Shown here: positions 1-8,100 of the stretch, in pieces
How the letters are laid out: every line of letters starts with the position of its first letter
Numbering within the stretch: the stretch's first letter is position 1
Assembly (NCBI GenBank): GCA_963823075.1
Contig: CAWGKE010000021.1
Span: 124,001-188,000, forward strand
Length of the DNA: 64,000 bases
Origin: UBA4732 sp963823075
GTDB lineage: Bacteria > Planctomycetota > Planctomycetia > Gemmatales > Gemmataceae
Direction of reading: 5' to 3'
Translations under genes and position numbers: made by a program
The notes under the pieces: model-generated
What the model was told of the DNA's origin: nothing
Seen by the model: the letters and a program-made list of their open reading frames with translations, nothing else
Databases searched by the model: none

Positions 1-1439
1 CAGCGCCTCCAGGTCGGGCCAGACGCCGGCGCGCCAGCCGGCCAGGAACGCGGCGCCGCGGGCCGTCGCCTCGCTGTGCGGCGCCGCCGCCACCGGCAGC
101 CCCAAGACGTCCGCCTGGCACTGCAAGAACCAGGCGTTCCGCGCCATGCCGCCGTCCACGCGCAGGCTCTTCCCCAACCCCTCTCCCGCAAGGGGCGAGG
201 GGCGAATGGATTTGCTCCCCTCGCCGCCCGGGGGGAGGGGGTCGGCCGCATGTCCTCCGCCGCCGCCGCGATCAGGTCGGCCACCTGATACGCCACGCCC
301 TCCAGCACCGCCCGGCCGAGGTCCGCCGCCGTCGTGCCGCGCGTCAGGCCGAACAGCACGCCGCGCGCCTCCGGCACCCAGTGCGGCGCCCCCAGCCCCA
401 CGAAGCCCGGCACGAACACCACCGGCTGCTCCGGGTCGGATCGCCGCGCCAGCTCCTCCACCGCCGGCGCCTGGTCGAACAGGCGCAGCCCGTCGCGCAG
501 CCACTGCACCGCCGCCCCGGCCACGAAAACGCCCCCTTCCAGGGCGTATTGCCGCGGACCCTCGCCGGTCGCCGCCAGCGTCGTCAGCAGCCGATGCCGC
601 GATGGGCGCAACTCGGCTCCGGTATGTTGCAGAAAAAAGGCGCCGGTGCCGTAGGTGCATTTCGCCTCGCCCGCCGCGAAGCAGCACTGGCCGAACAGCG
701 CCGCCTGCTGGTCGCCCGCCGCCCCCAGGATCGGCAGGCCGTCGGGCAGGAAGTCGAGGCCGTGCGTGACGCCGAAGTCGGCCGCGCTGGGACGCACCTC
801 CGGCAGCAGCGCGGCCGGCACGTCGAAATAGCGAAGCAGTTCATCGTCCCAGGCGCCGGTGCGGATGTTCAGCAGCAGCGTCCGCGAGGCGTTGGTCGCG
901 TCGGTAGCGTGGACGCGGCCGCCGGTCAGCCGCCACAGGAGAAAGCTGTCGATGGTCCCGCACGCCAGCTGGCCGGCAGCTGCACGGGCGCGCAGCCCCG
1001 CGTCCTGCGACAGCAGCCAGCGGAGCTTGGTAGCCGAGAAATACGGATCGAGCACCAATCCGGTGCGCTCGCCGAGCCACGGCTCGTCGGCATGGCGCTC
1101 GCGGCAGAAGTCGGCGGTGCGGCGGTCCTGCCAGACGATCGCCGGCGCCGTCGGCCGGCCGCCGGCCCGCTCCCACAGCACCACCGTTTCGCGCTGATTG
1201 GTCAGGCCGATCGCGGTCAGCCGCCGTGCTTCAACCCCCGCCTGGGCCAGCGCTTGCGGGACCACTTCGCGCACCGAGGCCCAGATTTCCTCGGCGTCGT
1301 GTTCCACCCATCCCGGCCGCGGGTAGTGCTGCGTCAGCTCGCGGGAGGCGGCGCCGAGGGCGCGGCCGGCCGCGTCGTACACCACCGCGCGGGTGCTGGT
1401 CGTGCCCTGATCGACGGCCAGTATGGCAGCAGTCGCCAT
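1..1439 (-). CDS. glpK: Glycerol kinase, C-terminus off the window, interrupted by a palindromic insert
   Basis: FGGY-family kinase that phosphorylates glycerol to glycerol-3-phosphate in the cytoplasm. The protein starts MATAAILAVDQGTTSTR (phosphate-binding DQGTTS loop) and continues with WVEHDAEEIW, TNQRETVVLW, TYGTGAFFL and GVLFGLTRGTT, all typical of GlpK. A GGGAGG Shine-Dalgarno lies about 10 nt before the ATG. After residue ~398 (EDMR) the reading frame runs into a C/G-rich palindromic tract (about 172-245). The conserved C-terminal block SLRVDGGMARNAWF (from ~170 down to 1) then continues in a different frame. The gene as read is therefore split by an insertion plus a frameshift; it may be inactive or contain a sequence error. 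The true C-terminus lies beyond the left edge. Confidence 0.85.
   Translation of the reverse strand, partial: MATAAILAVDQGTTSTRAVVYDAAGRALGAASRELTQHYPRPGWVEHDAEEIWASVREVVPQALAQAGVEARRLTAIGLTNQRETVVLWERAGGRPTAPAIVWQDRRTADFCRERHADEPWLGERTGLVLDPYFSATKLRWLLSQDAGLRARAAAGQLACGTIDSFLLWRLTGGRVHATDATNASRTLLLNIRTGAWDDELLRYFDVPAALLPEVRPSAADFGVTHGLDFLPDGLPILGAAGDQQAALFGQCCFAAGEAKCTYGTGAFFLQHTGAELRPSRHRLLTTLAATGEGPRQYALEGGVFVAGAAVQWLRDGLRLFDQAPAVEELARRSDPEQPVVFVPGFVGLGAPHWVPEARGVLFGLTRGTTAADLGRAVLEGVAYQVADLIAAAAEDMRPTPSPRAARGANPFAPRPLRERGWGRACAWTAAWRGTPGSCSARRTSWGCRWRRRRTARRRPAAPRSWPAGAPASGPTWRR
172..245. repeat. C/G-rich palindromic insert inside glpK
   Basis: A tract in which CCCCTCTCCCGCAAGGGGCGAGGGG-like sequence is followed by a second self-complementary CCCTCGCCGCCCGGGGGGAGGGG-like half. 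It lies exactly where GlpK proteins normally have a short variable loop between EDMR and SLRVDGG, and it changes the frame. Related C/G-rich tracts occur at 20318-20375 (in mutS), 24281-24322 (in the sigma-54 activator) and 34128-34182 (before the MFS gene). Confidence 0.6.
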
Positions 1440-1741
1440 CGTTCGGTTCCTCCCGGTTGTCGGCGAGCGGCCGGCGTGGGCCGGCCGATGAACCTTATCA
1501 GCCGGCTCACGCCGGCCGCTCGCCTGGGCGCACGGCGCGAAAAGATGACCTATATTTACACCGAGGGACGGCCTCCCCCCAGCCTGCGGCGCGCGACTCG
1601 CCTTTCGCCGGGCGCGCCGCAGCCGCCAGCTTGCCACAGTCCGTCGCCCGCCGCAAGCGCACCCCCGCTTCGGACGGACGCGCCGGCGGCCGAACTTGAC
1701 CCTCAACGGATCTCTTCCCTCGCCTGTCAGGTGACGTAGCC
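1440..1741. other. Intergenic region with a GC-rich hairpin between divergent genes
   Basis: The gap between glpK (leftward) and the zinc-ribbon gene (rightward) holds an inverted repeat with 16-bp arms GCGAGCGGCCGGCGTG (1463-1478) and its complement (1508-1523). The inner part also repeats GCCGGC motifs. No promoter could be assigned with confidence. Nothing else coding is seen. Confidence 0.5.
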
Positions 1742-2772
1742 ATGGCGATGGTTTGTCCGCAATGCGCCGGTTCGTATGACCAGCGGCTGCAATGCCCCAC
1801 GTGCGGCGTTCGGCTGCTGTACGATTTCCGCGGCCCACGGCCCAAGACCACCCGCGAGCCGGCCGCCCGCTGGCAGCAGACGCCGTGGGGCCGCATCCTC
1901 ATCGGCCTGGTGCTGGCGCAGGGACTCTACTTCGCGCTGCAACATTTGCTCCTGGGCCTGCTCGAAGTGCTGAACAGCCAGGGCCTGGTCAACTGGACCT
2001 GGACCAGCGTGTCCGGGTTGATGTTTTTGCAGATCCTGCAAGTCCTCACCCTGACGGCCGGCGGCATGTTGGCCGGCGGCGGCCAGCAGCGGGGCGTCAT
2101 GCTCGGCGGCCTGGTCGGCGTCTGGAACGGCGTGCTGTCGGTGCTGCTGGACCCGCTTTTGCATCCGAATTTCGTGCCGACGGTCACGACGCTGACGCTG
2201 ATCGGCGTGCCGCTGCTCCACATCGCGTTCGGGACGTTCGGCGGCTGGATCGGCTACACGATCTGGCGGCCGGTGCAGACCGACGGGCCGGCCCGTCCGG
2301 CGCAGCCGCGCGCAAGGCGGGGGTGGCGCGACGGCGGCAGCTGCTCACCGGCCGCGTGGCCTGGTTCCGGGTGCTGCTCGGCGCCGTCGTGGCCGCGGCC
2401 GGCTACATGACCGCCGCCGCCGTCTTCAACTTCCTCATCGACTTCAGCGCGGGCCGGCTCACCTCGGACGGCTGGTGGCAGGATCGCGTGGTGACCTGGG
2501 AAATCCAGGCGCTGGCCGTGCTGATCGGCGGCGCCGTGGCGGGCTACAACACAGCCAGCGGCCTCAAACAGGGCCTGTTCGTCGGCCTGCTGGCCTCGTT
2601 CTTCCTGATGGTGGTCCTGTTTCAATTCAACCGCGCCACACCGGAAATCGCCGCCCTGACCGTGGCCGCCTGCTTCTGCCTGTGCACCGGCGGCGGCTGG
2701 TTCGGCAGCCAGCTCTTTCCGCCGGTCGTCACGTACCGGTCTCGCCGACTGGGGGCCGAGTCGATGTCGTGA
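1742..2772 (+). CDS. Zinc-ribbon polytopic membrane protein (frameshifted)
   Basis: The N-terminus carries a CPQC...CPTC zinc ribbon (residues ~5-22). Several hydrophobic helices follow (RILIGLVLAQGLYFAL, GGMLAGG, GVPLLHIAFGTFGGWIGY). At about 2307-2326, near GGCGGGGGTGG, the frame breaks; the downstream frame continues sensibly as more membrane helices (RVAWFRVLLGAVVAAAG, EIQALAVLIGGAVAGY, LFVGLLASFFLMVVLF) to the stop at 2770-2772. The span is 2 modulo 3, so one missing base would restore a single ~343-residue protein. The function is unknown; zinc ribbon plus membrane helices is a common architecture in planctomycetes. Confidence 0.65.
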
Positions 2773-2885
2773 GGCGGGGACGCGGGGGACGGCGGGCGCC
2801 GAGGGGCCGATGGCCGTCCGGCGCCCGTTTCATATCTATCCAGACAGGCGCCCCCCCTTTCCCCCCCTGTTCATGGAGCCATCCG

Positions 2886-4073
2886 ATGGCGATCCCCAAA
2901 CGGTCGGCGGCCAGCTGGCTCGCGCTGGCGTCCTCTCTCCTCGTCCCGGCGGCGGCGTTCGCCGAATCGGCGGTCCCGGCGCCGAAGCCATCCAAAACCT
3001 GCTGGGTCTACGTCGGCACCTACACCGGCGGCAAATCCGACAGCAAGGGCATCTACCGCTTCGACCTCGACGCGGCGACCGGCCAGCTGTCCAACAAGGC
3101 GCTGGCCGCCGAATCGGCCAGCCCGTCCTACCTGGCCGTCGCCCCCAGCGGCAAGTTCCTCTACTCGGTCAACGAAGTCCCCAATCAGAAGAGCGGCGCG
3201 ATCAGCGCCTTCGCCCTCGACCCCAAGACCGGCGACCTGACGTTCCTCAACCAGGAGTCGTCGGTCGGCTCGGGGCCGTGCCATCTCATCGTCGATAAGG
3301 AGGGCAAGCACGTCCTGGCGGCCAACTACGGCAGCGGCAGCACGGTGGTCCTGCCGATCGACGAGAAGGGCCGCGTCGGCGACCACACCGACTTCGTGCA
3401 GCACGCGGGCAAGGGGGCCGACCCCAAGCGACAGGAGGGGCCGCACGCCCACTGCTGCGCCCTGGACGCCGCCAACCGCTTCGCCTTGGTGTGCGATCTC
3501 GGACTCGACAAGGTGCTGATCTACAAGTACGACGCGGAGAAGGGCAAGCTCACGCCGAACACGCCGCCGTCCGCCGACCTGGCCCCCGGCGCCGGCCCAC
3601 GCCACATCGCCTTCACGCCCGATTACAAGTACGCCTACGTCGTCAACGAGCTAGGCTCGTCGATCACCGGCTTCCGCTACGACGCCGATCACGGCGTCCT
3701 CACGGAGATCGAGACGCTTTCGACCCTGCCCAAGGGGGCGGACGCGACGGGCAACTCGTGCGCGGAAGTGGTGGTTCACCCCTCCGGCAAGTTCGTCTTC
3801 GCCACGAACCGCGGCCACGACAGCGTGGCGACGTTCGCCGTCGATTCGGCTACCGGGAAGCTGGCCTACGTCGGCGAGCAGCACGAGGGGATCAAGGTGC
3901 CGCGCGGCTTCAACGTCGATCCGACGGGGACGTGGGCGGTCACGGCGAACCAGGATTCGGACAGCCTGGTGGTGTTCGCCATCGACGCGAAGACGGGCGA
4001 ACTGAAGCCGACGGGGGTGAAGGTGGAGGTGGGCAAGCCGGTGGACGTGCGGATCATCCCGAAACCGGAATGA
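2886..4073 (+). CDS. Secreted lactonase-family beta-propeller protein (6-phosphogluconolactonase type)
   Basis: 395 aa. It begins with a signal peptide (MAIPKRSAASW, hydrophobic LALASSLLVPAAAFA). The repeat pattern is that of the seven-bladed YkgB/Pgl lactonase family: WVYVGTYTGGKSDSKGIY, SPSYLAVAPSGKFLYSVNE, GPHAHCCALDAANRFALVCDLG, GAGPRHIAFTPDYKYAYVVNE, HPSGKFVFATNRGHDSVA and PRGFNVDPTGTWAVTANQDS. Family members hydrolyse lactones; the signal peptide places this one outside the cytoplasm, so a role in the pentose phosphate pathway is doubtful and the substrate is unknown. Its stop TGA is the first triplet of a palindrome shared with the convergent ribH. Confidence 0.85.
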   Translation: MAIPKRSAASWLALASSLLVPAAAFAESAVPAPKPSKTCWVYVGTYTGGKSDSKGIYRFDLDAATGQLSNKALAAESASPSYLAVAPSGKFLYSVNEVPNQKSGAISAFALDPKTGDLTFLNQESSVGSGPCHLIVDKEGKHVLAANYGSGSTVVLPIDEKGRVGDHTDFVQHAGKGADPKRQEGPHAHCCALDAANRFALVCDLGLDKVLIYKYDAEKGKLTPNTPPSADLAPGAGPRHIAFTPDYKYAYVVNELGSSITGFRYDADHGVLTEIETLSTLPKGADATGNSCAEVVVHPSGKFVFATNRGHDSVATFAVDSATGKLAYVGEQHEGIKVPRGFNVDPTGTWAVTANQDSDSLVVFAIDAKTGELKPTGVKVEVGKPVDVRIIPKPE

Positions 4074-4137
4074 TATCAGAAGCCCGCCGTAAGGGAGCGG
4101 TCTTCTCCCCGCTCCCTTACGGCGGGCTTCTGATATC
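4072..4137. repeat. Palindromic element, CCGTAAGGGAGCGG family, copy 1
   Basis: Perfect 29-bp arms (4072-4100 and 4109-4137) around an 8-nt loop TCTTCTCC. The inner 14 bp of each arm, CCGTAAGGGAGCGG, recur in two other palindromes of this window (9971-10032 and 13238-13300). The ends fall on the stop codons of the lactonase (TGATATC) and of ribH (TGATATC on the other strand). It could act as a bidirectional terminator, but it has no T-run. Confidence 0.85.
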
Positions 4138-4609
4138 ACTCCCCCGGCAGCTGCCGCAGCAGGTTGACCATCTCGATTGCGGTCAGGGCCGCCTCGAAGC
4201 CCTTGTTGCCGGCCTTGCCGCCGGCCCGGTTGACCGCCTGTTCCAGCGTGTCGCACGTCAGCACGCCGAAGACGACCGGCACGCCGGTGTCCAGCGACGC
4301 CCGCGCCACGCCGGCCGCCGCCTGGCCGGCGACGTGGTCGTAATGGTCGGTGTCGCCGCGGATGATCGCGCCCAGGCAGATCACGGCCGCGTAGCGGCCG
4401 CTGGTCGCCAGCCGTTGCGCCACCAAAGGGATCTCGAACGACCCCGGCACGCGCACCAGATCGACGGCGCTGTCATCGACGCCGTGCCGCTTCAGCGCGT
4501 CGAGCGCCCCGGCGACGAGCGGATCGACGATCGCGGAATTGAAACGCGCCGCGACCAGGGCGAAGCGGCCCGGCGGCGGCGCGAACGTGCCTTCGATGAT
4601 GGTGGGCAT
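4136..4609 (-). CDS. ribH: 6,7-dimethyl-8-ribityllumazine synthase
   Basis: 157 aa, the usual size for the family. It catalyses the penultimate step of riboflavin synthesis, condensing 5-amino-6-ribitylaminouracil with 3,4-dihydroxy-2-butanone 4-phosphate. Visible motifs are ARFNSAIVDPLVAGAL, VRVPGSFEIPLVAQRL and CLGAIIRGDTDHYDHVA with the catalytic His. The start MPTIIEGTF was chosen because it gives the standard N-terminus; longer in-frame starts lie inside the upstream gene. It follows, on the same strand, a cluster running from polA through rho and is separated by 4 nt from the upstream secreted-protein gene. Confidence 0.95.
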   Translation of the reverse strand: MPTIIEGTFAPPPGRFALVAARFNSAIVDPLVAGALDALKRHGVDDSAVDLVRVPGSFEIPLVAQRLATSGRYAAVICLGAIIRGDTDHYDHVAGQAAAGVARASLDTGVPVVFGVLTCDTLEQAVNRAGGKAGNKGFEAALTAIEMVNLLRQLPGE

Positions 4610-4613
4610 AGGC

Positions 4614-5123
4614 TCACTGGTCCGCCTTATCGGCTTCCCGCACCGTGATCTCAAACACGCGGCTGCCCCCGTCATCGGGGCCGTTCTCCAGCTCCACCAG
4701 CAAGGGTTCTCCCAGCCGCACCGTCTCAATGGTTCGCAGCGTGTTGCTGCGAAGGTGAAGTTTGGGCTTCGGGGCCGGCTCCAGCCAGCTGTTCTGGGCC
4801 GTGGCGTCCAGCCGAACCTTGCCGCCCCCCACGGATTGCACGATCATGCTCAGGGAAGCGCCGGTTTCCAAGAACTCAACCTTCTTGTCTTCGGTCGGGA
4901 TCGCCACTTCCCCGCCGACCAGGAACGAACACGGACGGCCCTCCACCGTTGACACTGTAGGCGAGTTGCGAGCCTTGATTTCGCCGTCCTGGCCGTACTC
5001 GGTCACCCTGAGTTCGATGCGGTACATGTGCGCCGTGACATCCGCACCCTTGTCCCCTCCAGACACGGACGCGGACCCGATCAACCCCAGCACCGCCGCG
5101 ACCAAACCCATCCAGGTTTTCAT
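4614..5123 (-). CDS. Secreted protein of unknown function
   Basis: 169 aa with an N-terminal signal peptide (MKTWMGLVAAVLGLIGSASVSGG). A perfect AAGGAGG lies just before the ATG. The mature part reads YRIELRVTEYGQDG, then GRPCSFLVGGEV, KVEFLETGASLSMIV and a final KPLLVELE-like strand (VRLGEPLLVELENG), suggesting a small beta-rich exported domain. No enzyme motif is recognised. It lies between the preceding exported gene and ribH in a tight same-strand run. It may be a diverged relative of its upstream neighbour, which has the same size and the same opening pattern of strand then VTE. Confidence 0.7.
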   Translation of the reverse strand: MKTWMGLVAAVLGLIGSASVSGGDKGADVTAHMYRIELRVTEYGQDGEIKARNSPTVSTVEGRPCSFLVGGEVAIPTEDKKVEFLETGASLSMIVQSVGGGKVRLDATAQNSWLEPAPKPKLHLRSNTLRTIETVRLGEPLLVELENGPDDGGSRVFEITVREADKADQ

Positions 5124-5170
5124 TTCATCCTCCTTGAAGTTGCGGGCGCCTTCTTACCCCAAATTCATGC

Positions 5171-5674
5171 TCATCGAAGGCCGGCCGTTGCCATCCATTC
5201 GCGCCATGCGGCGGCCCAGCGGCCGCCCTTCCTGTGAAACGCAAACTCGTAGTGTCCGCCGAAGTCGTCGGCCTTGTCCAGGTGCAAGACAAAGTCGTCC
5301 CTCGCTTCGCCGGAACACCCGAGGCAGCTCTCCTTCCCCCGAATGCCGTCGCCATAGTCCAAGATTTCAATGCGGTTCGCGATCTCCAAGTCCAGGGGGA
5401 ACTTGCCTCCGCCCATGTCAACGGCCTTTATGCCGACGGAAAGAGTCGGATCGCCATGCCAGGTTCCTTCGAGCCAGGTCACGCCCTTCAGGGCGCCCGT
5501 CTGACCGCTTGGGGTTAGCACGACCGTGAAGCTCCCCGAAGGGGTCTTCCCGCCGTCGGGAAAGACCTCAGTGACGGAACACTCCACGCTGTACGTCGGG
5601 CTTTGATTCATCCAGGACCACAGGGGCGCGGCCCAGAGCGGCGCCGTGCAGACATACCACAAGATGCCCATCAT
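5171..5674 (-). CDS. Exported protein of unknown function
   Basis: 167 aa. The N-terminus MMGILWYVCTAPLWAAPLW is hydrophobic and looks like a signal or anchor segment. Two adjacent ATGs are possible; AAGGAGG is 4 nt from the first and 7 nt from the second, so the second may be used. The body contains YSVECSVTEVFPDG, VVLTPSGQTG and a CLGC pair (ESCLGCSGEARDDF). No family is recognised. It starts 24 nt downstream of the rho stop, consistent with co-transcription. Confidence 0.6.
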   Translation of the reverse strand: MMGILWYVCTAPLWAAPLWSWMNQSPTYSVECSVTEVFPDGGKTPSGSFTVVLTPSGQTGALKGVTWLEGTWHGDPTLSVGIKAVDMGGGKFPLDLEIANRIEILDYGDGIRGKESCLGCSGEARDDFVLHLDKADDFGGHYEFAFHRKGGRWAAAWREWMATAGLR

Positions 5675-5697
5675 CGCCTCCTTGCCAGGTAGCACAC

Positions 5698-7262
5698 TCA
5701 CCCCAGGTTCATGCTCATCAAAAACTCCGCATTGCTCTTGGTCCGCCCCATGCGGTTGATGAGCAGCTCCATCGCCTCCACCGGGTTCATGTCGCTGAGG
5801 ACTTTGCGGAGGATGTATGTCCGCCGCAGCTCCTCCGGGTCCAGCAGCAGCTCTTCCTTGCGGGTGCCGGAGCGGTTCACGTCGATGGCCGGCCAGACGC
5901 GCTTGTCCACCAGCCGGCGGTCGAGGTGCAGCTCCATGTTGCCCGTGCCCTTGAACTCCTCGAAGATCACTTCGTCCATCCGCGATCCGGTGTCGATCAG
6001 GGCCGTGGCCAGGATCGTCAGCGAGCCGCCTTCCTCGATGTTGCGCGCCGCGCCGAAGAAGCGCTTCGGCTTGTGCAGGGCGTTGGCGTCCACGCCGCCG
6101 GTCAGGATCTTGCCGGAGTGCGGAACTTCGGTGTTGTAGGCGCGGGCCAGCCGCGTGATCGAGTCGAGCAGGATCACCACGTCCGTGCCGTACTCCACCA
6201 TCCGCTTGGCCTTCTCGATCACCATCTCGCTGACCTGCACGTGCCGCGACGCCGGCTCGTCGAACGTCGAGCTGACCACCTCGCAGTACGTCCCCTTGAC
6301 GCTGCGCTCCATCTCCGTCACTTCCTCGGGCCGCTCGTCGATCAGCAGTACGATGACGTAACATTCCGAGTGGTTCTTCAGGACGCTGTTGGCGATCTTC
6401 TGGAGCAGGATCGTCTTGCCGGTGCGCGGCGGGGCGACGATCAGGCCGCGCTGGCCCTTGCCGATCGGCGTCACGAGGTCCATGACGCGCATGTTGATCT
6501 CGTTCGGCTCCGTCTCCAGGTTCAGCCGCTTGTTGGGGTGCAGCGGCGTCAGGTCGTCGAAGACGACCTTTTGCGTCAGGATGTCCGGATCCTGGTAGTT
6601 GATGGCCTCGACGCGCAGGAGCGCGAAGTAGCGCTCGTTCTCCTTGGGCGGCCGGATCTGGCCGGCCACGACGGCGCCGGTGCGCAGGCCGAAGCGGCGG
6701 ATCTGCGACGGCGAAATGTAGATGTCGTCGGGGCAGGGCAGGTAGTTGTAGTCGGGGCTGCGCAGGAAGCCGAAGCCGTCGGGCAGCACCTCCAGGGTGC
6801 CGTCGCCGAACATCAGGCCGTTCTGCTTGACGCGCTCTTTCAGGATCTTGAAAATCAGGTCCTGTTTCTTGAGGCCGGTGTACTCGGTCAGCCCCTCTTC
6901 CTTGGCGACCTTCAACAGCTGCGGGATGGTCATTTGCTGCAGCTGGCTGATGTGCGTGCTGCCGCGTTTGATCTCCTCGTAGCGGTTGTTGATCTCCTCG
7001 TCGAAGCCGTACGGGCCGTCGTCCATCGGCTCGCGGCGCTGCGGGGCGGGCGCCGGGGTCGGCGGCGCGATCGGCTCGGCGCGGGGGCGCCGTCCGCCTC
7101 GGCGGCGGGTTCGGCCGTCGTCGGTTCGCCCTCCGGCTCCGCCTCGGTCAGCACCGTGGCGCGATCCTCCTCGGTGGAGACCACGCCGTCGGCGGCGGAG
7201 TCGGTTTTGGTCCGCGTGCGGGTTCGGGCGGTCGGTTCGCGTCGGCTCCTGGCTTCGGTCAT
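5698..7262 (-). CDS. rho: Transcription termination factor Rho (N-terminal extension frameshifted)
   Basis: Hexameric RNA helicase that terminates transcription. The core from MDDGPYGFDEE (7026) to the stop is 442 aa with the Rho N-terminal domain (MTIPQLLKVAKEEGL), the RNA-binding fold (FGFLRSPDYNYLP), Walker A (APPRTGKTILLQKIA), Walker B (VIVLLIDERPEEVTEM) and RGGVDAN-like loops. No Shine-Dalgarno precedes 7026. The ATG at 7262 does have AAGGAG, and it opens a low-complexity charged extension (MTEARSRREPTARTRTR) that runs into the Rho frame only if one base is restored in the G5 run at 7083-7087. The span is 2 modulo 3. The true start is therefore probably 7262, giving ~521 aa. Confidence 0.92.
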
Positions 7263-7418
7263 GTCAGTCGTCTCCTTCCAGGCGGGCGGCTGGCTCGGGA
7301 TGCGGGGCAGTCCGGGGCGTGCGCCCTGTCTGCTGCCGCCCGGCCCACCGATATGGTGTTGTGGGTGGGCCGGACAGCGGTCGCCAGCGGCAGGTATCCA
7401 GGGGAATGAATCGGTCCT

Positions 7419-8054
7419 TCAAACTTGCGCCGCCGGGGCCGGCTCGTCGGCCCGGCCCCAGCGCCGCACCAAATCGTCCACCTGGCGTTCCAGGTGATCC
7501 AGAGAGGCGGAGTTGTCGAGGGCATGATCGGCGTGCGCGGCCTTGGCCGTCAAGGGCAACTGCGCCGCCTCCCGCGCCTCCAGCTCCTCCGCCGTCCAGC
7601 CGCGTTGCCCGGCCACGCGCCGCAGCCGGGCCTCTCGGGGCGCCTCAATGAACACCAGCCGGTCACAAACGTCGTGCCAGCCGGCCTCCAGCATGACGGC
7701 CGCGTCCAGCACGATCAGCCGAACCGATCGGTCGGCGCGGGCCGCGTCCACCGCTTCGCGGATGCGGCCCTTGATCCACGGGTGAACCATCGCCTCCAGC
7801 GCCCGCCGCTCGTCCGCGTCGGCGAAAACCACGGCGGCCAAAAGACGACGTTGCACCTCTCCGTTGTCGTCCAGCATCCGGCGGCCCCAGCGGCGGACGA
7901 CCTGTTCCTTGACTTCCGGCTGCCGCAGGGCCTCATGGGCGAGCGCGTCGCCGGAGATCACGATGGCGCCGCGCCGGGCGAACGCCTCCGCCACCCGGCT
8001 CTTGCCAGCGCCGATGCCTCCTACAAGTCCCACGACCAGCGGTTGTTGAGCCAC
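7419..8054 (-). CDS. coaE: Dephospho-CoA kinase
   Basis: Final step of coenzyme A synthesis, phosphorylating the 3' hydroxyl of dephospho-CoA with ATP. P-loop VGLVGGIGAGKS near the N-terminus, DALAHEAL, MVHPWIKGRI and VLDAAVMLEAGW are CoaE hallmarks. Start: the GTG at 8052-8054 (VAQQPLVVGL) gives a standard N-terminus of 211 aa. An in-frame ATG at 8091-8093 would add MGPIGPIGPIGPS, which is entirely encoded by the palindrome at 8061-8097 and so is unlikely to be ancestral. It lies directly downstream of polA. Confidence 0.9.
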   Translation of the reverse strand: MAQQPLVVGLVGGIGAGKSRVAEAFARRGAIVISGDALAHEALRQPEVKEQVVRRWGRRMLDDNGEVQRRLLAAVVFADADERRALEAMVHPWIKGRIREAVDAARADRSVRLIVLDAAVMLEAGWHDVCDRLVFIEAPREARLRRVAGQRGWTAEELEAREAAQLPLTAKAAHADHALDNSASLDHLERQVDDLVRRWGRADEPAPAAQV

Positions 8055-8060
8055 GGAGGG

Positions 8061-8097
8061 TCCTATGGGACCTATAGGACCTATAGGTCCCATAGGA
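8061..8097. repeat. Perfect odd palindrome of CCTATAGG units between polA and coaE
   Basis: A 37-bp sequence with 18-bp arms around a single central base, built from TCCTATGGGACCTATAGG and its complement. It fills nearly all of the space between the polA stop (8101-8103) and the coaE GTG start. Read in the coaE frame it encodes repeats of Gly-Pro-Ile. A related CCTATAGG tandem palindrome occurs at 55966-56004. Confidence 0.85.
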
Positions 8098-8100
8098 CTA

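Noticed and set aside
381..1739. 452-codon plus-strand frame opposite glpK
   Set aside because: Antisense shadow of the glycerol kinase gene with no domain signal.
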